Assembly (NCBI RefSeq): GCF_022690685.1 | Contig: NZ_JALCYY010000005.1 | Span: 62,001 to 126,000, forward strand | Length of the DNA stretch: 64,000 bases | Direction: 5' to 3' | Source of the DNA: Anaeromyxobacter terrae | GTDB lineage: Bacteria > Myxococcota > Myxococcia > Myxococcales > Anaeromyxobacteraceae | Shown here: piece by piece, positions 37,468 to 46,007 of the stretch | How the letters are laid out: the number at the start of each line of letters is the position of its first letter | Position numbering within the stretch: the first letter of the stretch is position 1 | The notes under the pieces: generated by a model | What the model was told of the DNA's origin: nothing | The model's input: the letters and a program-made list of their open reading frames with translations, nothing else | The model's database searches: none | Made by a program: the position numbers and the translations under genes

Positions 37468-38060
37468 GAAGGGTCCCGTGCTGCGTAGTCGGCGAGCTTC
37501 AGCCTGAGCGCCGCGCGCGCTCTGTTCAGCCGGGACTTGACCGTCCCGACTGCGCAGCCGACCACCATGGCCGTCTCGCTCTCCGTGAGGCCCTCGGCGT
37601 CGAGGAGGATCACCGTGCGCGCGTCGTCCGAGAGCGTTCGGAGCGCCGCCTCCAGCTCGCTGGAGAGGACGCGGCGCAACTGCTCCGCCTCGAGCTCACC
37701 GCGCGACGAGCCTTCGACGGCCGCCTCCTCCGGCGACTGCTCGGTCGTGTCGTAGGGCGCGGGTGCGGGGTGACGCAGCGCGTGGCGGTAACGGCTGATG
37801 AAGGCGTTGCGGAGGATCCGGAAGAGCCACGCCTTGACGTTCGTCCCCGGCGCGAGCTCGCTCCAGGCGCGCAGCGCGCGCACGTAGGTCTCCTGGACCA
37901 GGTCCTCGGCCTCGCCCGCGTCGTGGGTGAGATAGCGGGCGAGGTTGTACAAGGCGTCGGCGTGAGCCAGCGTGTCCTCGGCGCGCTGCGGCGCGTGCGC
38001 GCGGCTCCACCGCTCGAGCGGCATCGGCGTCATGTCTAGCGAGGAGACCTCTCCGCTCAT
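37464..38060 (-). CDS. ECF sigma-70 factor
   Basis: A 198-residue extracytoplasmic-function sigma factor. Region 2 reads LYNLARYLTHDAGEAEDLVQETYVRALRAW and region 4 ends ETAMVVGCAVGTVKSRLNRARAALRLKL (helix-turn-helix). The two regions are linked by a short acidic spacer. It is followed by its anti-sigma gene and preceded by a promoter of the ECF type that it probably recognises itself. Confidence 0.94.
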   Translation of the reverse strand: MSGEVSSLDMTPMPLERWSRAHAPQRAEDTLAHADALYNLARYLTHDAGEAEDLVQETYVRALRAWSELAPGTNVKAWLFRILRNAFISRYRHALRHPAPAPYDTTEQSPEEAAVEGSSRGELEAEQLRRVLSSELEAALRTLSDDARTVILLDAEGLTESETAMVVGCAVGTVKSRLNRARAALRLKLADYAARDPS

Positions 38061-38119
38061 CCTCGAACCGGCAGTGCGCCCCGCCAGGGAATTTCGTGGC
38101 GGCGCCTCACACTCCGCTC

Positions 38120-38145
38120 AACGTCGCTCCCACCAGGACCGTTCC
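38120..38145 (-). promoter_or_regulatory. ECF-type promoter of the sigma/anti-sigma operon
   Basis: On the minus strand GGAAC (38145-38141) and CGTT (38123-38120) are 17 bases apart, the arrangement typical of group ECF promoters (GGAAC...CGTT). It lies 60 bases before the sigma factor ATG, implying autoregulation. Confidence 0.6.
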
Positions 38146-38178
38146 CCCGGGACGGCGACGGGACCGAGCCCGCGAAGT

Positions 38179-38205
38179 GGAACGGTCCCCCGGTCACCTG
38201 GCGTT
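38179..38205 (+). promoter_or_regulatory. ECF-type promoter facing the MetOD1/kinase genes
   Basis: GGAAC (38179-38183) and CGTT (38202-38205) are 18 bases apart; its GGAACGGTCC is identical to the first ten bases of the opposing site. It lies about 190 bases upstream of the MetOD1 gene. Confidence 0.45.
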
Positions 38206-38396
38206 TGCCGCGGTGAACGCTGGCCACTCGCCACGAGGACGTCCCCGCCTGGGCCCCGGCGCTGCGCTCCTTCGGCGCCAGAGCGCGGCCAGACGGGTCG
38301 CCCCGACCGGTCGGCCCACTGCCCGTCCGATCCTCCACCGGGGGCAGACCTCTCAAGGGATCGGCCTGGGCCCCCGCCGGTGCGCATGGGAGCCCG

Positions 38397-38927
38397 GTGG
38401 CCGCACCCGATCACCGTGACCCGCGCGAAGCGGACGTCCACCTCGAGCGCGACGTCTTCCTGCGAACGCTCCTCCACCACCTCGCCGGCGCGCTCGAGGA
38501 GGTGGTCGGCGTGCGCGACGCGTCGGGGTTCGTCTCCATCGTCGGCCAGCGCATGGGCGACGAGCTGGGAGCGGAGTACAGGCGAGCGCTCGGGGTCGAG
38601 CAGCTCCCGCCCGAGCAGCTCGGCGCGGTCCTCGTCGATCTGAAGCGCCGCATCGGCGGCGAGTTCCGGGTCATCGAGCAGACGGAGGACCGGATCGTCT
38701 TCGCCGCCCGCTCCTGCCCGTTCGGCGACAAGGTCGTGGGCCGCCCCTCGCTCTGCATGATGACCTCCAACGTCTTCGGCTCCATCGCCGCCGACTCGAC
38801 CGGGTTCGCCAAGGTGGGCCTCGAGCAGGCGATCGCTCGGGGAGACGCCGGCTGCCGAGTGGTCGTGTATCTCCGTCCCTCCGAGCGCGCGGCTGCCGCC
38901 ACCGGACGCGAGTATGTGAGGGGGTGA
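38397..38927 (+). CDS. MetOD1 (methanogen output domain 1) protein
   Basis: A 176-residue protein from GTG 38397. The C-terminal half with [17 protein letters not shown] and later [17 protein letters not shown] matches the MetOD1 domain, a ligand- or metal-responsive output domain with conserved Cys found in archaeal and bacterial signalling proteins; the N-terminal half is helical. It is the first gene before a histidine kinase (4-base gap), so the two are likely a signalling unit. Confidence 0.75.
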   Translation: MAAPDHRDPREADVHLERDVFLRTLLHHLAGALEEVVGVRDASGFVSIVGQRMGDELGAEYRRALGVEQLPPEQLGAVLVDLKRRIGGEFRVIEQTEDRIVFAARSCPFGDKVVGRPSLCMMTSNVFGSIAADSTGFAKVGLEQAIARGDAGCRVVVYLRPSERAAAATGREYVRG

Positions 38928-38931
38928 CCGC

Positions 38932-40110
38932 TTGCTGGCTGCGTTCCGCGCCATCGCCCAGCTCCTGCCCGACGCGCTCCTGCTCGTCTCGCGCTCCGGA
39001 GCGGTCGTGGTCGCGAACGACGCGGCGGGCGAGCGGCTCGGAGTACCGGTGACGGCGGTCGAGGGGCGCGCGCTCGTGGAGCTCACCGGCGACCCGGCGC
39101 TCGCCGAGTTCGTCTCTCGCTGCCTCCGCTCGACCGGACCGCTCCCTGGCGCGTTCACGCTCGCCGGGCGCGGCGAGCGGGTGCGCTGCGAGGGGGCGCG
39201 CCTGTCGGGCCCGGACGCGCTCCTCGTGCTCCGCCTGGTCGCGCCGGAGCAGCACGGACACTTCGCCCTCCTCTCGGAGAAGGTCGACGCGCTGAACCGC
39301 GAGGCGCTCCACCGCCGCACGGCCGAGGCGCAGCGCGAGCGGCTCATCGCCGAGCTGAACCGCGCGGTCCGGCTCTCGGAGACGTTCGTCGCCGTGCTCG
39401 GCCACGATCTGCGCAACCCCCTCGGCGCGGTCGTCGCCGGGGCGACCCTCGCGCTCCGGCGGACCGAGGACCCGAAGGTGCGCGGCCACCTCGAGCGCGT
39501 GCTCCGCAGCGCCCGCCGCATGGCGCGCATGGTCGAGCAGCTCCTCGACGTCTCGCGCGTCCGGCTCGGCCGGGGAATCCCGCTCACGCGCGCCGAGATC
39601 GATCTCTCCGAGCTCGTCCGGCAGGCCGCGGCCGAGACCGAGCCCTCGCACCGGCAGCACCGCTTCGATCTCCGGCTCCCCGCGCGCTGCGAGGGGGAGT
39701 GGGATCGCGATCGGCTCGCTCAGGTCCTCTCGAACCTGCTCGCCAACGCGTGCGAGCACTCGGAGGCGGGCTCGGTCGTGACGGTCACGCTGCGCGACGC
39801 CCCGGCGCAGGCGTCGGTCTCGGTCCACAACCCGGGACCCGCGATCCCGCCCGAGCTCCTCCCCTCCGTCTTCGACGCGTTCGCGAGCGGCGCGGAGGGC
39901 CGCGGCCTCGGCCTCGGACTCCACATCGCGCGCGAGATCGCGCAGGCGCACGGCGGCGACGTCGCGGTCGAGTCCGCGCCGGAGCGCGGCACGACCTTCA
40001 CGGTCACCCTGCCCCGCCGCGCCGCCGGCGCGGCGGCGCGCACGATGACGCCGCTGCCCCAGCTCCTCGACGCCGCGCCCACGCCTGGACGCGCCGGCGG
40101 GACCCGCTGA
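38932..40110 (+). CDS. PAS-domain histidine kinase
   Basis: A 392-residue soluble kinase. A PAS domain (about 8-110) is followed by a coiled coil, the H-box LGHDLRNPLG, N-box NLLANACEH and G2 box GLGLGLHI; the G1 box VSVHNPGPAI is intact in outline. The TTG at 38932 is the first usable start after an in-frame stop at 38917-38919, and the gene overlaps no neighbour. Its stop at 40110 touches the stop of the convergent permease gene. No receiver is adjacent. Likely works with the MetOD1 protein. Confidence 0.86.
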   Translation: MLAAFRAIAQLLPDALLLVSRSGAVVVANDAAGERLGVPVTAVEGRALVELTGDPALAEFVSRCLRSTGPLPGAFTLAGRGERVRCEGARLSGPDALLVLRLVAPEQHGHFALLSEKVDALNREALHRRTAEAQRERLIAELNRAVRLSETFVAVLGHDLRNPLGAVVAGATLALRRTEDPKVRGHLERVLRSARRMARMVEQLLDVSRVRLGRGIPLTRAEIDLSELVRQAAAETEPSHRQHRFDLRLPARCEGEWDRDRLAQVLSNLLANACEHSEAGSVVTVTLRDAPAQASVSVHNPGPAIPPELLPSVFDAFASGAEGRGLGLGLHIAREIAQAHGGDVAVESAPERGTTFTVTLPRRAAGAAARTMTPLPQLLDAAPTPGRAGGTR

Positions 40111-40950
40111 TCAACCCGCGAGCCGTCGCAGCGCCGCCGGCGCCGCGAGGAGCGCGGCGAGCGCGACCATCGTCGCGCCGGTGGGGATCTCCCAGAGCCA
40201 CGAGAGCACGTACCCGCCCGCCGCCGCGACGACGCCGAGCGCCGCCGCGAGCGGGAACGCGAGCCGGAAGCGCACGCCGAGGAGCAGCGCCCCCGCGGCG
40301 GGCAGCGTGAGGAACGCGAAGACCGGCAGCGCCCCGAGCGCCCGGGCGGTGACGGGGATGGCGAGGCCGATGGTGAGGAACAGCACCGAGTCCCACAGCT
40401 GCACCCGCATCCCGACCGCCTGGGCCGTCTCCGCGTCGAACGACGTGAACGCGAGCTCCTTCGCGAAGAGCCCGTGGACCACCGCGCAGAGCACGGCCAC
40501 CGCCGCGATGACCGCGAGATCGCTCGCCGGCACCGCCACCGCGTTGCCGAAGACCATGCCGCCGAGGTCGTGCGCGGCATGCACGAGGCGGCTCGCGCCC
40601 AGGACCACGAGCGCGGACGAGACCACCCACGCCGTGCCGACGGTCGCCTCGGCGGGGAGCCGCCGCGGCCGCAGGGCCCCCAGGATGAGCGCGCCCACCA
40701 CCGAGAACGCGATCGCCACGAGGAGCTGCTCGGAGGCGTGCTCGGTCTCGATGTGGAGCCGCTCCTCTGCGAGGAGCGTCGCGACGAGCCCCAGCGTGGA
40801 GAGCTGGGTGAGCGCCGCGGACACGAACACCGTGCGCCGGAGCACCACGAAGACGCCGAGCGCACCGAGGAGCGCGCCGGCGATGACGGACGCCGCGAGG
40901 GGGACCTGCCAGATCTCGCGCGCGGCGAGGAAGTCCTGGAGCGCGCTCAC
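40111..40950 (-). CDS. Zinc/manganese-type ABC transporter permease
   Basis: A 279-residue protein with about eight membrane helices of the ABC-3 (ZnuB/MntB/TroCD) family; TLPAAGALLLGVRFRL and VQLWDSVLFLTIGLAIPVTARALG are typical. GTG 40950 overlaps the ATPase stop by four bases (GTGA). It is the last gene of the uptake operon that starts with the beta-barrel protein gene. Confidence 0.9.
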   Translation of the reverse strand: MSALQDFLAAREIWQVPLAASVIAGALLGALGVFVVLRRTVFVSAALTQLSTLGLVATLLAEERLHIETEHASEQLLVAIAFSVVGALILGALRPRRLPAEATVGTAWVVSSALVVLGASRLVHAAHDLGGMVFGNAVAVPASDLAVIAAVAVLCAVVHGLFAKELAFTSFDAETAQAVGMRVQLWDSVLFLTIGLAIPVTARALGALPVFAFLTLPAAGALLLGVRFRLAFPLAAALGVVAAAGGYVLSWLWEIPTGATMVALAALLAAPAALRRLAG

Positions 40951-41726
40951 CGGAGCTCCTCTCCGTTCCCGTTCGAGGGCAGCGGGTACACGAGCCGCCG
41001 CCCCGCCTCCTCGCGCACCGCCACCGCGCGGCCGTAGAGCGCGCCGAGCGCGTCGGGGCGGAGCATCGCGTCGAGGCTCCCCACCCGGAAGAGCGCGCGG
41101 TCCTTGTCCACGAAGGCGAGCGCACGGGCGTAGTTCGCCACCGCCTCGAGGCGGTGCGACACCATCACGATCGCGAGATCGCCGTTCCGCTGCAGGTCGC
41201 GGAGCAGGTCCATGAGCCCGAGCTCGGCGGCGGGGTCCATGCCGCTCGTCGGCTCGTCGAGCGCGAGGAGCTCCGGATCGGCGACGAGCGCGCGCGCGAT
41301 GAGCGTGCGCTGGCGCTGTCCGCCGGAGAGCTCGCCGAAGCGCTTCTCCGCGAGGTGCTCCACGCCCACCCGGGCGAGCGCGCGCCCCGCCTCGGCGCGA
41401 TCGGCGCGGCCCGGCCGGCGCCACGGTCCGAGGCCGGGCACGCGGCCCATGAGCGTCACCTCGCCGGCGGTGAACGGCCAGATGGTGTCCACGTGCTCGC
41501 GCTGCGGCACGTAGCCGACGCGCAGCCCCTCGCGCCGCACGACGCGCCCCGCCACCGGGGCGTGGGCGCCGAGCAGGGTCCGGAGGAGCGTCGTCTTGCC
41601 GCCGCCGTTCGGGCCGACCACCGCGAGGAACTCGCCCGGCGCGACGGCGAGGTCGAGCCCCTCGAGGAGCGGCCGGCGACCGTACCCGATCGCCGCGCCC
41701 TCGAGCCGCACGAGCGCGCCGCTCAT
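40947..41726 (-). CDS. Zinc/manganese-type ABC transporter ATPase
   Basis: A 259-residue ATPase. Walker A VGPNGGGKTTLL, Q-loop YVPQREHVD, signature LSGGQRQRTLIARAL, Walker B LLALDEPTSGMD and the switch His in VMVSHRLE are all present. The YVPQRxxxD sequence is common in ZnuC/MntA-type proteins. Overlaps of 4 bases on both sides bind the three transporter genes into one translation unit. Confidence 0.93.
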   Translation of the reverse strand: MSGALVRLEGAAIGYGRRPLLEGLDLAVAPGEFLAVVGPNGGGKTTLLRTLLGAHAPVAGRVVRREGLRVGYVPQREHVDTIWPFTAGEVTLMGRVPGLGPWRRPGRADRAEAGRALARVGVEHLAEKRFGELSGGQRQRTLIARALVADPELLALDEPTSGMDPAAELGLMDLLRDLQRNGDLAIVMVSHRLEAVANYARALAFVDKDRALFRVGSLDAMLRPDALGALYGRAVAVREEAGRRLVYPLPSNGNGEELR

Positions 41727-42622
41727 CGCGCCGCCCCGGCGACGCGCGCGACGAGCACGTCCACGTACCGCTCGTAGCCGTCGACGCCGGGCTCACCGCC
41801 GACGTCGCCGGGGATCTGCACCACCTGGGCGCCGGAGTGCTTCGCCACGACGTCCGCCGACCTGCGGTCGTAGTAGTTCTCGAGCACGATCGCCTTCACG
41901 CCCTCGCGCTTCGCGAGGACGACGAGCTCGGCGAGGTGCGCGGGCGGCGGCGGCACGCCGGGCCGCGGCTCGAGCTCGCCCGCGCTCTCGAGTCCGGTCC
42001 ACTCGAGGAAGTACGGCAACGTCCGGTGCTGGGTGATGATCTTCCTCCCCTTCGCGGGCGCGAGCGCCGCCTGCCAGCGCGGGATCGCCGCCTCGATCCG
42101 GCCGCGGAAGGCGGCGAGGTTCTTCTGGTAGCGATCGGCGCCGCCGGGATCGATCGCGGCGAGCCGCCCGGCGATCGCCTCGGCGACCTTCAGCGCGCGG
42201 CGCGGATCGGTGAGGAAGTGGGGGTTGCCGCCGGGGTGGAGGTCGCCGCGGCTGCGGTCCACGACCCCGGTCGGCACGTCCAGCACCTGGATGACGCTCG
42301 CGGCCGTCAGGCGCCGCGGCCCGCCGGGCTGGATCTGGGCGTTCCTGGACTGGGTGACGAGCGGCGGCAGCCAGCCGATCTCGAGGTCGAGCCCGACGTC
42401 CACGAGGAGATCGGCGTTCCGGAGCTTCACCGCGAGGATCGGGTTCGCGTCCACGAAGTGTGGGTCCTGCACGCCGCGCGAGAGGCTCTCGACGCGGACG
42501 CGATCACCGCCGACCTCGCGCGCGAGCGCGGCGAGCCCCTCGGTGGTGGTGACGACCTTGGGCTCGGCGGCGGCGAGCGCGGGGAGGAGCAGGGCGAGCG
42601 AGGCGAGCAGCGAGGTGCGCAT
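41723..42622 (-). CDS. Zinc/manganese-type ABC substrate-binding protein (ZnuA-like)
   Basis: A 299-residue periplasmic cluster A-I binding protein with a signal peptide (MRTSLLASLALLLPALAAAE). Metal-ligand candidates appear in order: His in QDPHFVDANP, His in NPHFLTDPRRA, His in TQHRTLPYF and Glu/Asp in LENYYDRRSAD. The His-rich loop typical of many ZnuA proteins is missing, so manganese or iron is an alternative. TAGGAGATCC precedes the ATG. Confidence 0.9.
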   Translation of the reverse strand: MRTSLLASLALLLPALAAAEPKVVTTTEGLAALAREVGGDRVRVESLSRGVQDPHFVDANPILAVKLRNADLLVDVGLDLEIGWLPPLVTQSRNAQIQPGGPRRLTAASVIQVLDVPTGVVDRSRGDLHPGGNPHFLTDPRRALKVAEAIAGRLAAIDPGGADRYQKNLAAFRGRIEAAIPRWQAALAPAKGRKIITQHRTLPYFLEWTGLESAGELEPRPGVPPPPAHLAELVVLAKREGVKAIVLENYYDRRSADVVAKHSGAQVVQIPGDVGGEPGVDGYERYVDVLVARVAGAAR

Positions 42623-42632
42623 GGTGGATCTC

Positions 42633-43949
42633 CTAGAAGGGGTGCGCGCCATGCGCGCCGATGCCGAACTCGAGCTGGAGCAGCGTCTCGAGGCCGTCCT
42701 GTCCGCCGGGCCGCCGGTCGTACGCGACCTGCAGCCGGATCCGCTGGAACTCCGAGGGGAGCCAGGCGGCGAGCGCCGCGACGCGCTGCTCGGTACCAGC
42801 CTCCGCCTCACCGGCCGACGGCGCCCACTCGTAGCGCGCGCCGTAGCCGAAGTAGCTCCCCTGTCGCCAGAACGCCTGCGCCCAGCCGCCGGTGTCGGTG
42901 CCGCGCGGCGCGTCCGGCACGCCGCGGAAGCGCCGCGCGTAGAGCTCGCCGGAGAGCGCGAGGTAGGAGCGGCTCTCGAGCGGGCGGAAGCGCAGGTACA
43001 GGTCCACGCCGCCGAGGTCGCGGAACGCGCCGCCGCCCGGCTCGTCGCGGCGCGCCGCGGAGAGCCCCACGCCGAGCGTCGTCGTCCCGGTGAACGGGAA
43101 GAACTGCTCGAGGCGTGCGACGCCGGTGAGCGCCGCGACGTCCCCCTCGCCGGGCGCGGTGCTCTGGGCGGCGAGGTGGAGCGTCGCGAACCACGGCAGG
43201 GGCGCGAGCCAGCTCGCGTCCACGCCCGGGCCCGAGAGGACCTCGTCGGCGAGGAGCCGCCCGCGTGCCAGGGGCGCGTCCACGAACTCCCAGACGTGCG
43301 GGTGCTGCGCGTTCTGGCGGCCGAAGGGGCTGAAGAGCTTGCCCGCGCGGAGCTGCAGGCCCGCAGGGAGCGAGAGCGTCGTGAGGTACGCCTCCTCGAC
43401 GTCGGCGCCGCTCGGCGTGAACGAGATGAAGGCGTCCGCGCGCGCGTAGGGATCGACGACGGCCTGGAGCCCGAGCTCGAGCTCCTCGAACAGGAACGCC
43501 GGCTTGTCCGCCGGGCCGAAGGGGCCCGTGCGCGGCGAGAGCTTGCCGATGTCGTAGGTCCCGAACGCGGCCGCGCCGCTGCCGATGGCGCTCACGTCCG
43601 GAAGGAGCAGCACGCGCGCGTAGCGGGCCGCGTCGGACGGCGCGGCGCCGCCCGTGGCCGGGACGGCCGCCCCGCCCTGGCCGGCGGCCTCCCCGGCGCC
43701 GGCCGCCGGCCGCGCGCCCTTCGCAGGCGCAGCGCCCAGCTCGCGCGCGATGTCCTCCTCGAGCTTCTTCTTCTCGGCGTCGGACTGTCCCGCGGGCGCT
43801 GCCGTATCGGCGCCCTTCGGCGGGGGCTCCTGCTGCCGCGCCTCGTCGCTCGCTGCGCCGGGCGGAGCCGCCGGCGCCTCCTGCGCGCCGCCGAACGCCG
43901 GCAGCGCGAGGACAGCGGCGAGCACGCTCGCCGCGATCGTCGTTCTCAT
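42633..43949 (-). CDS. Outer-membrane beta-barrel protein of the metal-uptake operon
   Basis: A 438-residue protein with a signal peptide (MRTTIAASVLAAVLALPAFGGA), an Ala/Glu/Lys-rich linker of about 90 residues and a C-terminal half of alternating beta strands that ends in Phe, as outer-membrane barrels do. SLPAGLQLRAGKLFSPFGRQN is a porin-like strand pair. It lies 11 bases before the binding-protein gene, so it probably lets the metal or a metal complex through the outer membrane. No TonB box or plug domain is seen. Confidence 0.75.
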   Translation of the reverse strand: MRTTIAASVLAAVLALPAFGGAQEAPAAPPGAASDEARQQEPPPKGADTAAPAGQSDAEKKKLEEDIARELGAAPAKGARPAAGAGEAAGQGGAAVPATGGAAPSDAARYARVLLLPDVSAIGSGAAAFGTYDIGKLSPRTGPFGPADKPAFLFEELELGLQAVVDPYARADAFISFTPSGADVEEAYLTTLSLPAGLQLRAGKLFSPFGRQNAQHPHVWEFVDAPLARGRLLADEVLSGPGVDASWLAPLPWFATLHLAAQSTAPGEGDVAALTGVARLEQFFPFTGTTTLGVGLSAARRDEPGGGAFRDLGGVDLYLRFRPLESRSYLALSGELYARRFRGVPDAPRGTDTGGWAQAFWRQGSYFGYGARYEWAPSAGEAEAGTEQRVAALAAWLPSEFQRIRLQVAYDRRPGGQDGLETLLQLEFGIGAHGAHPF

Positions 43950-44052
43950 GTCGTCCTGCTCCCGGGCGCGCACGAGGCGCTCCCTGGCTCGTCGTCACGG
44001 CGTGCGTCGCACCCCTGGTGAATGAGAGCGACGCGGCTCGAAAGGCAAGCGG

Positions 44053-44319
44053 CTACGCGGGGACGGGAGGGGACTGACCGGGGACCGCGCCGAGCGGAGC
44101 GCCCGCCACGGGAGGGAGCCCCGGCGAGAGGACCACCTCGCCCGTGACGAGGGGCGAGGGCGTGAGCTCGGGGGTGGCGCGGGTCGCGACCTCGCCGATG
44201 CGCGAGACGCACACCGCGCACGGGTGCCCGCTGCTGCCGGGGTCCTCGAGGTGCACGTGCGGCGCCACGGCCGTGAGCGCCAGGTACGCGGCGAGGGCGG
44301 TGGCGACGAGCGCGCGCAT
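44053..44319 (-). CDS. Small secreted His/Cys protein, possible metal handling
   Basis: An 88-residue protein with a signal-like N-terminus MRALVATALAAYLALTAVA followed at once by PHVHLEDPGSSGHPCAVC: two His in HVH and a CxxC in one short stretch could bind Zn or Cu. The tail is Pro/Val rich. It resembles the DUF2946 style of small proteins next to metal transporters. It lies 103 bases upstream of the beta-barrel gene. Confidence 0.55.
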   Translation of the reverse strand: MRALVATALAAYLALTAVAPHVHLEDPGSSGHPCAVCVSRIGEVATRATPELTPSPLVTGEVVLSPGLPPVAGAPLGAVPGQSPPVPA

Positions 44320-44329
44320 CGGCGGGGGA

Positions 44330-44358
44330 GGATTGTCGGGCGGCAGGGGTGCTGTCAA
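44330..44358 (-). promoter_or_regulatory. Sigma70-like promoter of the small His/Cys gene
   Basis: TTGACA (44358-44353) and CAATCC (44335-44330) on the minus strand are 17 bases apart. The ATG at 44319 is 10 bases after the -10, so the leader would be only about 3-4 bases. Confidence 0.45.
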
Positions 44359-44398
44359 GCCAATCGCCCGGACGCCCGGACGGGCCGCGCGCGCGACT

Positions 44399-45571
44399 TC
44401 ACGAACCGAGAATGCCCGCACCCCGCAGGGCCGCGACGTCCACGTCGGAGAAGCCGGCCTCGCGCAGCACCGCCTCGCCGTGCTCGCCCAGGCGCGGCGC
44501 GGGCCGGCGCGGGGCCTCCTCGCCGCGGAGCCGCACGGGGGTCGCGATCCCGGGGATCCCCCTGCCCTCCCACGGCGTCGCCACCTCGATGAACGCGCCG
44601 CGCGCCGCGAGGTGCGGATCCGAGCGCGGCTCGTCGCCCTCGAGCACCGGCGCGAGGCACACGTCATGCGCGGCCGCGAAGTCGGCCCACTCGTCGCGCG
44701 TCCGCGCCGCGAAGATCGCCTCGAGCTCCGCGCGCGGCCCCGCGCCGCCGTGCTCGAGCTGCCGCGGCGCGAGCTCCGGCCGCCCGACCGCCTCGCACAG
44801 CGCGGAGAAGAACTTGGGCTCGAGCGCGCCGAGCGCGACGAAGCGCCCGTCCTTCGTGCGGTACACGCCGTACGAGGCCGCCCCGCCGGAGAGCAGCTCC
44901 CGCCCGCGAACGCTCGGCGCGCCGCGCGCCCAGGCCATCGCGAACGGGAGCGTCATGAGCGCGAGCGCGCCCTCCACCATCGACACGTCGACGTGGGCGC
45001 CCTCCCCGGTCGTCGCGCGCCGCACGAGCGCCGCGAGGACACCGGCCACAGCGGGCCAGGCGCCGCCCGCCAGATCCGCAACCTGCACGCCCGGGACGGC
45101 GGGCCGCTCGGGCTCGCCGTTGAGGCCGAGCACCCCCGCGATCGCGCAGTAATCCACGTCGTGCCCGGCGCGCGAGGCGTAGGGACCGTCCTGGCCGTAG
45201 CCGGTGATCGAGCAGAGCACGAGGCGCGGGCTCGCGGCGTGGAGCGCGGCCCAGCCGAGTCCCATCCGGTCGAGGACGCCGGGGCGGTACGACTCGACGA
45301 CGACGTCGGCGCGGGCTGCGAGCCGCAGGAACGCGGCCACGCCCTCCGGGCGGCGCAGGTCGAGCGCGAGCGAGCGCTTGTTGCGGTTGAGCGCGTGGAA
45401 CGCGCCGGACGCCTCGCCGGCGAGCGGCGGGAGCGAGCGCAGCGCGTCCCCGCCCTGCGGCTCCTCGATCTTCACCACGTCGGCGCCGAGATCCGCGAGG
45501 ACGAGCGTCGCGAACGGCCCCGGGAGCAGCCGGGACAGATCGAGAACGCGGAGTCCCTCGAGTGGCAGCAC
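44399..45571 (-). CDS. CaiB/BaiF CoA-transferase family, alpha-methylacyl-CoA racemase-like
   Basis: A 390-residue protein from GTG 45571, two bases after the stop of the SCP2 gene. DLSRLLPGPFATLVLADLGADVVKIEEP is the family N-terminus and RAGHDVDYCAIAGVLG matches the His/Asp active-site region of alpha-methylacyl-CoA racemases (GHDxxY). It would act on branched acyl-CoA. Its pairing with an SCP2 lipid carrier domain supports this over formyl- or carnitine-CoA transferase. Confidence 0.85.
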   Translation of the reverse strand: MLPLEGLRVLDLSRLLPGPFATLVLADLGADVVKIEEPQGGDALRSLPPLAGEASGAFHALNRNKRSLALDLRRPEGVAAFLRLAARADVVVESYRPGVLDRMGLGWAALHAASPRLVLCSITGYGQDGPYASRAGHDVDYCAIAGVLGLNGEPERPAVPGVQVADLAGGAWPAVAGVLAALVRRATTGEGAHVDVSMVEGALALMTLPFAMAWARGAPSVRGRELLSGGAASYGVYRTKDGRFVALGALEPKFFSALCEAVGRPELAPRQLEHGGAGPRAELEAIFAARTRDEWADFAAAHDVCLAPVLEGDEPRSDPHLAARGAFIEVATPWEGRGIPGIATPVRLRGEEAPRRPAPRLGEHGEAVLREAGFSDVDVAALRGAGILGS

Positions 45572-45573
45572 CG

Positions 45574-45909
45574 CTACAGGATCTGCTGGAGCTTCATGGC
45601 GAGGCCCATGTCGCCCTGGATCTTGAGCTTGCCGGACATGAAGGCCATCTGCGCGTTGAGCTTGCCGTTCACGATGTTCAGGAAGTCGGCGTCGGTCGCG
45701 GCCACCGTGCACTTCGCGTTCGGCGCGTGCCCCTCGGCGATCCGGCCGCCCGGCGTCGTGCAGTCCACGGTCCAGACGCCGCCGCCCGGGCCGGAGATGT
45801 TGAACTGGTAGACGGCGCTGATCTTCTGGACCACGTCCGGCTTCGCCTGGAAGCGCCCGGGGATGTGGCGCTCGAAGACGTCCTTCACGCTCGTCACTTG
45901 CTCGGCCAT
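45574..45909 (-). CDS. SCP2 sterol/lipid-carrier domain protein
   Basis: A 111-residue single SCP2 domain with DVFERHIPGRFQAKPDV, ISGPGGGVWTVDC and FMSGKLKIQGDMGLAMKLQQ. It binds fatty acyl-CoA or other hydrophobic ligands. AGGAGG sits 9 bases before the ATG and a strong promoter lies about 50 bases upstream. Co-transcribed with the racemase-like gene. Confidence 0.9.
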   Translation of the reverse strand: MAEQVTSVKDVFERHIPGRFQAKPDVVQKISAVYQFNISGPGGGVWTVDCTTPGGRIAEGHAPNAKCTVAATDADFLNIVNGKLNAQMAFMSGKLKIQGDMGLAMKLQQIL

Positions 45910-45962
45910 CGGGCGAAGCCTCCTGGGCGCGCACCGATTCGGAAATCGCGCGGCGTCGAAGA

Positions 45963-45991
45963 TACGTATTGGCCCGCAGAGGGGCTGTCAA
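45963..45991 (-). promoter_or_regulatory. Sigma70 promoter of the SCP2/racemase operon
   Basis: TTGACA (45991-45986) and TACGTA (45968-45963) on the minus strand are separated by 17 bases; predicted leader about 47 bases with AGGAGG near its end. Confidence 0.6.
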
Positions 45992-46007
45992 GCGAGCGCT
46001 GCGAGCA

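Larger units (their letters stand above)
38061..38396. other. Intergenic control region with divergent ECF-type promoters
   Basis: About 336 bases between the sigma factor gene and the MetOD1 gene. Apart from the two promoter-like sites listed separately, no gene is seen. Confidence 0.5.
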
